Positions 58,151-64,000 of a DNA stretch of 64,000 nucleotides are shown here, one piece after another. Positions within the stretch are counted from its first letter, which is position 1. Every line of letters starts with the position of its first letter. Location of the stretch: NCBI RefSeq assembly GCF_001540865.1, contig NC_033635.1, positions 8,378,661-8,442,660 on the forward strand, given 5' to 3'. Source of the stretch: Ananas comosus (Eukaryota; Streptophyta; Magnoliopsida; Poales; Bromeliaceae). The notes under the pieces are model-generated. The model ran no database searches. It was not told where the DNA came from and saw only the letters and a program-made list of their open reading frames with translations. The translations under genes were made by a program, and so were the position numbers.

Positions 58151-59456
58151 CTAGAGCATAAGCAGAACCACAATATTAGCACGAAGTCACTAAGTACCAC
58201 ATTTTTAATTAGGATGTCTATATAAAGAATGTCTGTACAAAATACTGCTTACCTAAAGTATGAAAAATGAATATCAATTAATTCTCTTTTGATTTTTTTT
58301 GTTTTTAGGGGGCAAGGGAAACTACAACAAGCTACTGACGGAGCAACACAAAATCTGAAATCATCAACAAATACATTTTGGAGGTGTTTGGATTGATCAA
58401 TTGCAATTCAGTTACCAAGTTTAGTGAGAGCAAAATTGTTAGCTCCACTCACAACCACGACATGATCTGCCGCCTAGCTGTGGGCTGGACTCCTTGAAGA
58501 CAACTTCCCCTCAGAAAGGTCTGAAGTCGTCTTTCATGGAAAGATCCACATATAGCCCACAGTTAGGCTGCAGACCACGTCGGCATTGTTATGGTCAGTA
58601 GCGGCATTGTTATGGTCAGCAGCAGTTCTACTCGTATTAAACCTGGCTTCCAGCCAAATTGAAAGTACACCAATCCTAGAGTGCCTATTTTGCAAGAATT
58701 AATGCAGATTGTAAATTAGTAACAATATTTGTTAGAGCATCACTTAAAATAATATGAATTCGCAATGTTAGTATTCATAAGATGGTACTACAAACTAATG
58801 CCTACACAAGTCAACATGCTGAAAATAAAAAGCAAGCAGTTCGAAGCTTAACATAACAATGGGTTTGAATGACTTAACTGCACAAAAAATGTCACAATGA
58901 TACATAGTAAATACAGTCGCACAAACACTAGCACTAATCAAGAATTATCACAACAATGTGAAGCTGAAAATATAAAACAGAAGAGTCCTATTTGCAACCT
59001 TTAAGGCCACTTAAATGGAATAAAAAGACAAGTTGTTGAGATTCCTACTCTATATGATTGAATTTTCATCTTTCCATCAGTTTCAAATAAAATGGTGGTT
59101 CCTATTCAATATGTTGAGAACAGCACTCAATACTCTCCATGCACATAACATTGAAGGACACCTAACGAAAATGGGAGCTCATACATTTCTGTATACTAAA
59201 TAGTAACTAGCCGAAAGCTCGTCAAGAAACATTTCTTTTTAAGCAGTTTATTCATGTTAATTATAAGACAAAGGTAATGTTTCAAATCCAAATATACAAC
59301 ATAGAGCACAACCATGATTAGTCCTATGCCACAGATAAGAGGATTTCGAACAGCATGCTACTTAACGTAAGTCTCACGTTCACCAGTTTTAATGTGGGTC
59401 TGTAAAGCAAGTAAAATGACATCTATATGACACATTTATTTAAGAATTAAGATTAT
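58151..59456. other. Upstream intronic or intergenic sequence
   Basis: The first importin exon seen begins at 58150 behind a ...gctctag acceptor, so this stretch is intron of the same gene unless the N-terminus is lost. I looked for the expected N-terminal peptides (for example around RQLAAVLLRK and EWPDLL) on the minus strand and found none. A 20-bp tandem repeat, ggcattgttatggtcag, lies near 58581. Confidence 0.5.
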
Positions 59457-60000
59457 GTTACGATCACCCGGAATCGTAGAACAACGGGGATATAAATTTT
59501 TTTTCATTATTAGATAAGACATTTTATTTGAGATATCAACTAGATTAGAAATATCTTTTAATTTATACTATCCTTGTATAGTTTCTTATCATATTAAGAT
59601 ATTATAATGATTCTAGGCCTACAAACAAAAGGCTCTCCTCATTTGTTCAATTTTGTTACTAAAGAAGTGATTCTTCTTATGCCTTTTAGTTTAGGTATGT
59701 TAAATGAGGAGGCCCCTTTCTTCTTGGAGCAGAGAGGCGTCCACTAGAGGCATTAAATCAATCAATTGGTATCAAACCTACAGTTAGGACCAGGAGATCC
59801 TAACAATTTGGCATAAGAGTCAGGTTCAATCTCAAGCCAAAGATTTCGTCTTCTCATTTGCCTTTGCATTTGATTCAGGATTAGGACTTCCAATGCACTC
59901 GACGTCCTGCATACTATCTTTTCCATGTGTTGAAATCTGCATACTATCTTTTCCATGTGTTGAAATCTAGGGCTTCGATCGACGTCAACTTTCACTCACC
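59457..60000 (+). mobile_element. Probable LTR-element relic
   Basis: A segment starting tgttacgatcacccgg (59457) ends near 59765, where caattggtatcaaacc supplies a TGGTATCAAA primer-site-like sequence. What follows may be leader sequence, with a 30-bp tandem duplication (59908-59937 and 59938-59967). No pol sequence follows. Confidence 0.4.
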
Positions 60001-60120
60001 GTGGGCTAAACCAGAGCCATTATGAGCTAAACCGAGTTGTCTACTATTGAAAGAGCTCATTCTTGCCTAATTTGAGCATATCTTAATCCAGCAAAGTGCT
60101 CTTCACTGAATTTGTATTTA

Positions 60121-60510
60121 GGCCTTTTTGCATAAAAAATCCACCAGTTTTGAGATTTTGTGAAAGTGGGCCACTATTTTGGATTTTACAAATTCGGTCC
60201 GAATTTTTAGTAAACCGACCAAAATACCCTTATTCCTTTTTCTCTCTGTTTTTATTTTTGCTCGTTCGTTTTTCTCCTTCCGCTCCGGTTCGTCTCCATC
60301 GTCACCGTTTCTTCCTTCTCCTCCTGCTTCCTGTCCCTTTTCCTCCTTCACTGCTGCCACATCGACGCTGCACTCTCTCTCTTTTTTTCACTCGTTCGTT
60401 TTTCCTTCCGCTCCGGTTCATCTCCCTCCTCATTGTTTCTTCCTCTCCTTCTCCATCCACTTCCTCTCCTTTCTTCGCCTCCACCTCCTCCTCCACATTA
60501 TTGTTTTTAT
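60121..60510. mobile_element. Lone MULE terminal repeat related to the Pack-MULE
   Basis: It starts ggcctttttgcataaaaaat, then gattttgtgaaagtgg, ttcggtccgaatttt and accgaccaaaatacc, the same order as the Pack-MULE end at 48632. A CT-rich block follows. No opposite arm is found to the right, so it is a truncated or solo end. Confidence 0.7.
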
Positions 60511-60631
60511 AGTAGACCACTAGATTTATCAGAAAAGACTAGTTTTCCAAGTACTAGTGTTGTAGAATGTTCGTTTTATGGATTGCTGGTACATTGATAT
60601 ATATGTGGAGAGTTTAGGGCAAGAATTAAAG

Positions 60632-60795
60632 TATCGGCCGTGCCACACCGTGCCGTGCGGCACGTACCGTGCCCCCAAGAAAAGGGCACAGTACAGGGGG
60701 GTTCTCGGACCCCCCTTGTGTGCCGCGGCACCCCCGACCGTGCCGCACGAGACAAACCGGCACGCTTGAGGGTGCCGCGGCACTGTGCCGTGCCG
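60632..60795. repeat. GC-rich GTGCCG/CGGCAC palindromic island
   Basis: About 160 bp of GC-rich DNA in an AT-rich context. It has at least eight copies of GTGCCG or CGGCAC in both orientations, for example ccgtgccgtgcggcacg and gccgcggcac. The sequence can form nested hairpins. Confidence 0.8.
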
Positions 60796-60853
60796 CAGGG
60801 AGTCAGGAATGAATTTTTTTTTTTCTTTTGCTTTTTGATTTTTTTTTTGTTTT

Positions 60854-61280
60854 GTCTTTTTGCATTTGGTGATTTTCTTTTGCACTGTGGATGCTTTTTG
60901 GGTTTTGTCTTTTTATTGGAGGGGGATTTGGCCTTTGGGTAACCCGAAGGCCAGGGATGCTTTTTTTTTTTTCATGATCACCCTCCACCCCCCTCGTCTT
61001 TTCCTTTTTATACTCTTTGCTTCTTTTTTTTTGTCTTTTTGCATTTGGTGATTTTCTTTTGCACTGTGGATGCTTTTTGGGTTTTGTCTTTTTATTGGAG
61101 GGGGATTTGGCCTTTGGGTAACCCGAAGGCCAGGGATGCTTTTTTTTTTTTCATGATCACCCTCCACCCCCCTCGTCTTTTCCTTTTTATACTCTTTGCT
61201 TCTTTTTTTTTGTCTTTTTGCATTTGGTAGTTTTCTTTTGTATTGTGGTTGCTTTTTTTTTTTCATGTTCCCCCTCCCTC
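60854..61280. repeat. 179-bp tandem repeat, two full copies plus a partial
   Basis: Copies at about 60854-61032 and 61033-61211 are essentially identical, each with tttgcatttggtgatttt, gggtaacccgaaggcc and ccctccacccccctcg. A third copy (61212-61280) has lost its centre. T-rich runs give identical but meaningless open frames in each unit. Confidence 0.9.
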
Positions 61281-62460
61281 CCTCGTCTACTTAAGGCAAC
61301 TTCCCCCTCTCTTTCTCGATTATCCTCTCCTCTACTCTCTGTCTTTTTTTCTTCTTAGTGCCGACATATCTTCCTAAAATTATTTAAAGGAGGCAAAGAC
61401 ATTGCATATCGCAGATTTGCTTATTAGATAAGTCAAAGAAATTAGAATTTAATTTTTTTATTTATAAATATAGGAGTTAATTTTTATTAATATATTCTAT
61501 CCACCACAAACATCTATTTTCTTTTCACAAATTATGTTATCAAACTTTTTCGCACCGCGAAACTTTTGGCGAATCAAGGTAAACAAACTTTGAGGTACAT
61601 CAACCTTAAAATTTTATTTTTGCATTAGAAGATTTAAAATATTGATAAAATCATAAGCTAAATTAAATCAATTGATACTTAAGTTTATTTAATTAATTTG
61701 TCATTTAATTTATTACTATTTTTTGATGATCTAATAAGTTTTCTAAAAAAATCAATAATAAAGTATTTTTTAAAAAAATTTTAAATAAAAATTTGTAAGT
61801 TAAATTTAAAAATTATTTTTTTGTATCTTATAAAAGAAAGATAGTAATATGATGAAAAAAAGAAAAAAAAGATGTCTTTGTATTTTAAAAATTATAACAT
61901 GCAATAATTTTAAAAACTAATATAAATTTCCAGAAAACTATTTCTTTATGACTTTAACATTATATTTTATAAATTATTAAAATTCGAATAAAAGAAAGAA
62001 AAAAAATAAAAAGAATTTTAAAAGTTAATCAATTCTAAGTTTCTAACATATTTTTGAAGAATTTTTTCAAAATTTATTTTCTTAGAATTTTGATCAAATA
62101 TTTTTTAAAAGAATAAAAAAGAAAAAAATTATGAATATAATTGCGGTTCTATTTTGATTGTTCTACCCATTATATGCTTTCTAATCGAATCAATATATAG
62201 ATTTTGAAAAAAATTATAAAAAAATAAAATTTTCTATAATTTTACCTGTTATAATTATATGCCTTTCTAATCGAATCAATATATAGATTTTGAAAAAAAT
62301 TATAAAAAAATAAAATTTTCTATAATTTTACCTGTTATAATTTTTTAAATAAAAAAATAAAAATAAAAAAATTTCTAATTTGATACATATGATTCTTTTT
62401 TTTATTTTTCTAGAATAGATTTTATTTGAGTTGTCTATATGTTAGTAATTATAGATCATA
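61281..62460. other. AT-rich interval before the hAT gene
   Basis: It has no coding sequence. A ~90-bp direct repeat (tttctaatcgaatcaatata...cctgttataa) occurs at about 62178-62255 and 62263-62340. It may contain the 5' part of the hAT element, but no terminal inverted repeat was identified. Confidence 0.5.
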
Positions 62461-64000
62461 ATGCTACCTAAAAGAACAGAAGATTATGGTTAGCAATATG
62501 GACAAATGATTGAATGAAATAGATTTCATTGGAAGTACAATTACTGTAATATGGTCGGAATGGGCGGAAGTTTCACTCGCCTAAAAAAACATATCGCTAG
62601 GGATTTTTCTGAAGTATCGAACTGCCCTAAAGTCCCTCAGAAAATAAGACATGCAATGAAAATTGAATTAGAATCTTCAAAAATAGCAAAAAAGAAAGCA
62701 AGGGCCGATCGAGATGAACTAGATAAACGAGCGGGTGAATATCCCCCTACTGACCCATATGAAGGTATAGGTGATGAATTAGATACTGATACTAGAGCTA
62801 CGATGGAAGCATCTGTACAAAAAAAATGGCAGCAAAATAAAGTCCAACGACATAGAGCACAATTTGGACGCTCTCAGTTTGATGCTGGTGGTGGGTCTGG
62901 GTTTGGCTCTGCACCATCTGGTTTAGCTCGAAGTGATTCTGTTAGCCGCATGTTCGATAGATTAAAAAAAGGACGAAAAGGAAAAAGTAGAAGGCATCCA
63001 AATATTATAGATACAGACCCAATGGCATTTCCTGACCCAGATGCTCAACAGCAGCGCATAGATAGTATGCTAAAAAAAGATAAAGAAAAGCAAAATTGGT
63101 CGAGCAATAGCAAAAATTTTTCACTTCAGTCATATTCCTTCCCATGCAGCAAGTACTCCATATTATAGATCAATGATCGCTACTATACAAAATGAGGGTC
63201 CAGGAGTTAAACCCCCAACACCGTATGAGATTTCTGGCAAATACCTTGACGCGGAGGTCAATGATATTCATGCATGGGTAAAAAACTTCAAACAACAGAG
63301 GGAGATGTATGGTGTTACCTTGATGTGTGATAGTTGGACAGGACCGACAAAAATGAACATTATAAATTTTTTAATTTATTGTAATGGTAGGGTGGTCTTC
63401 GACAAATCAGTTGATGCGACCGGTCGATTTGAAGATGCTGATTATATATATGCATTATTGGAACAAGTTTTAGGTGAGATTTGTGAGAAATGCGTGGTAC
63501 AAGTTGTATCAGACAATAGTGCAAATTTCAAAAAAGCTGGCAAACTATTTAATGCAAAGGCATCCACATTTATTTTGGACTTCTTGTGCAGTGCATTGCA
63601 TCAACCTAATGATGTCTGACTTCGGTGAGATAAATCGGGTTAAAAAATTTGTAGATACTGCACAACGTGTATCTAAGTATTTGTATAATCATCTTTGGGT
63701 CCATGCTTTAATGATGNTGAAATTCACAGGACGAGAACTCGTACGTCCTGGTATTACACGATTTGCAACAAATTTTATTGCTCTAAACAGTATCCTTCAA
63801 AATAAAAATGGATTAAAGTCCATGTTTGCATCAGATGAATGGCAAACATCTCGTTATGCCTCCACGGCTGATGGAAAATCGATTGAGCAAATAATTATGT
63901 CTGCCAAGTTTTGGGATTATGTGAAAGAGATTGTTGATATTGTGGAGCCGCTATATGTGGTCCTCCGTTTAGTGGATTAAGAAAAAAATACCTCAAATGG
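62461..64000 (+). pseudogene. hAT-family transposase, decayed, open at the right edge
   Basis: The reading starts at ATG 62461 (MLPKRTEDYG). It has a BED-type zinc-finger region (WKYNYCNMVG..., HIA), a variable acidic linker, then the DUF659 block around VTLMCDSWTGPTKMNIINF (63310-63370). The later hAT block CAVHCINLMMSDFG (about 63590) and RPGITRFATNFIAL (63745) follow. It is broken by TAG 62491 and TGA 62515 (both where Trp is expected), a frameshift near 63100, a second near 63560 and TAA at 63978. One N lies at 63717. Hallmark dimerisation sequence would lie beyond 64000. Confidence 0.85.

Noticed and set aside
60860..61230. Identical 63-residue open frames in tandem
   Set aside because: They are products of a T-rich 179-bp tandem repeat and have no coding character.
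58151..64000. N-terminal importin-4 exons
   Set aside because: No minus-strand peptide resembling the expected N-terminus was found; only repeats are visible, so I did not extend the gene.

Overview
This window is plant nuclear DNA. It has an AT-rich background, spliced genes, plant retrotransposons, a tRNA-derived SINE, MITEs and a captured-gene MULE. The SINE type and the Ty3/gypsy LTRs that begin TGTCACGCC suggest a non-grass monocot such as pineapple, but that is inference. There is one host gene: a minus-strand importin-4 (importin-beta family) gene at 45.5-58.15 kb. I reconstruct eighteen exons as one open reading frame of 916 codons including the stop. The first ~130 residues are not found and probably lie to the right of the window. 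Almost everything else is repeat.

Layout. 0-5.5 kb: AT-rich repeats with a ~700-bp tandem duplication, a SINE split by a 263-bp insertion, a hAT-type MITE and a Ty1/copia gag-protease relic. 5.5-11.6 kb: two plus-strand Ty3/gypsy relics joined end to end, the second followed by an LTR. 11.6-30.1 kb: a minus-strand Ty3/gypsy nest. It holds a 4.5-kb open gag-pol frame, a truncated gag-protease relative, several ~2.6-kb LTR copies, and a solo LTR with a 5-bp target duplication sitting inside another LTR. Two single N characters bracket a doubtful 3.5-kb piece (16562-20049), and ~24.0-25.5 kb looks like unpolished long-read sequence. 30.6-34.6 kb: a second SINE and a complete gag-only LTR element with target duplication, primer binding site and polypurine tract.

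34.7-45.4 kb: a gene-free region of foldback elements set in TA and GA microsatellites, a TRIM-like element, a long-TIR element, and Cassandra-like elements with 5S rRNA-like patches. 45.5-58.2 kb: importin-4. Its 4.5-kb intron between the exons at 51777 and 47280 holds a MITE, which is itself split by a ~2.4-kb Pack-MULE carrying pieces of a methionine gamma-lyase gene. 58.2-64 kb: an LTR relic, a lone MULE arm, a GC-rich palindromic island, 179-bp tandem repeats, and a decayed hAT transposase gene that runs off the right edge.

The host gene acts alone here. The other coding sequence belongs to mobile elements, mostly inactivated by transition-type nonsense mutations and frameshifts. The most unusual items are the Pack-MULE nest, the ACCGGT palindrome arrays shared by the LTRs, the microsatellite-targeted foldback family and the 5S-bearing Cassandra-like cluster.
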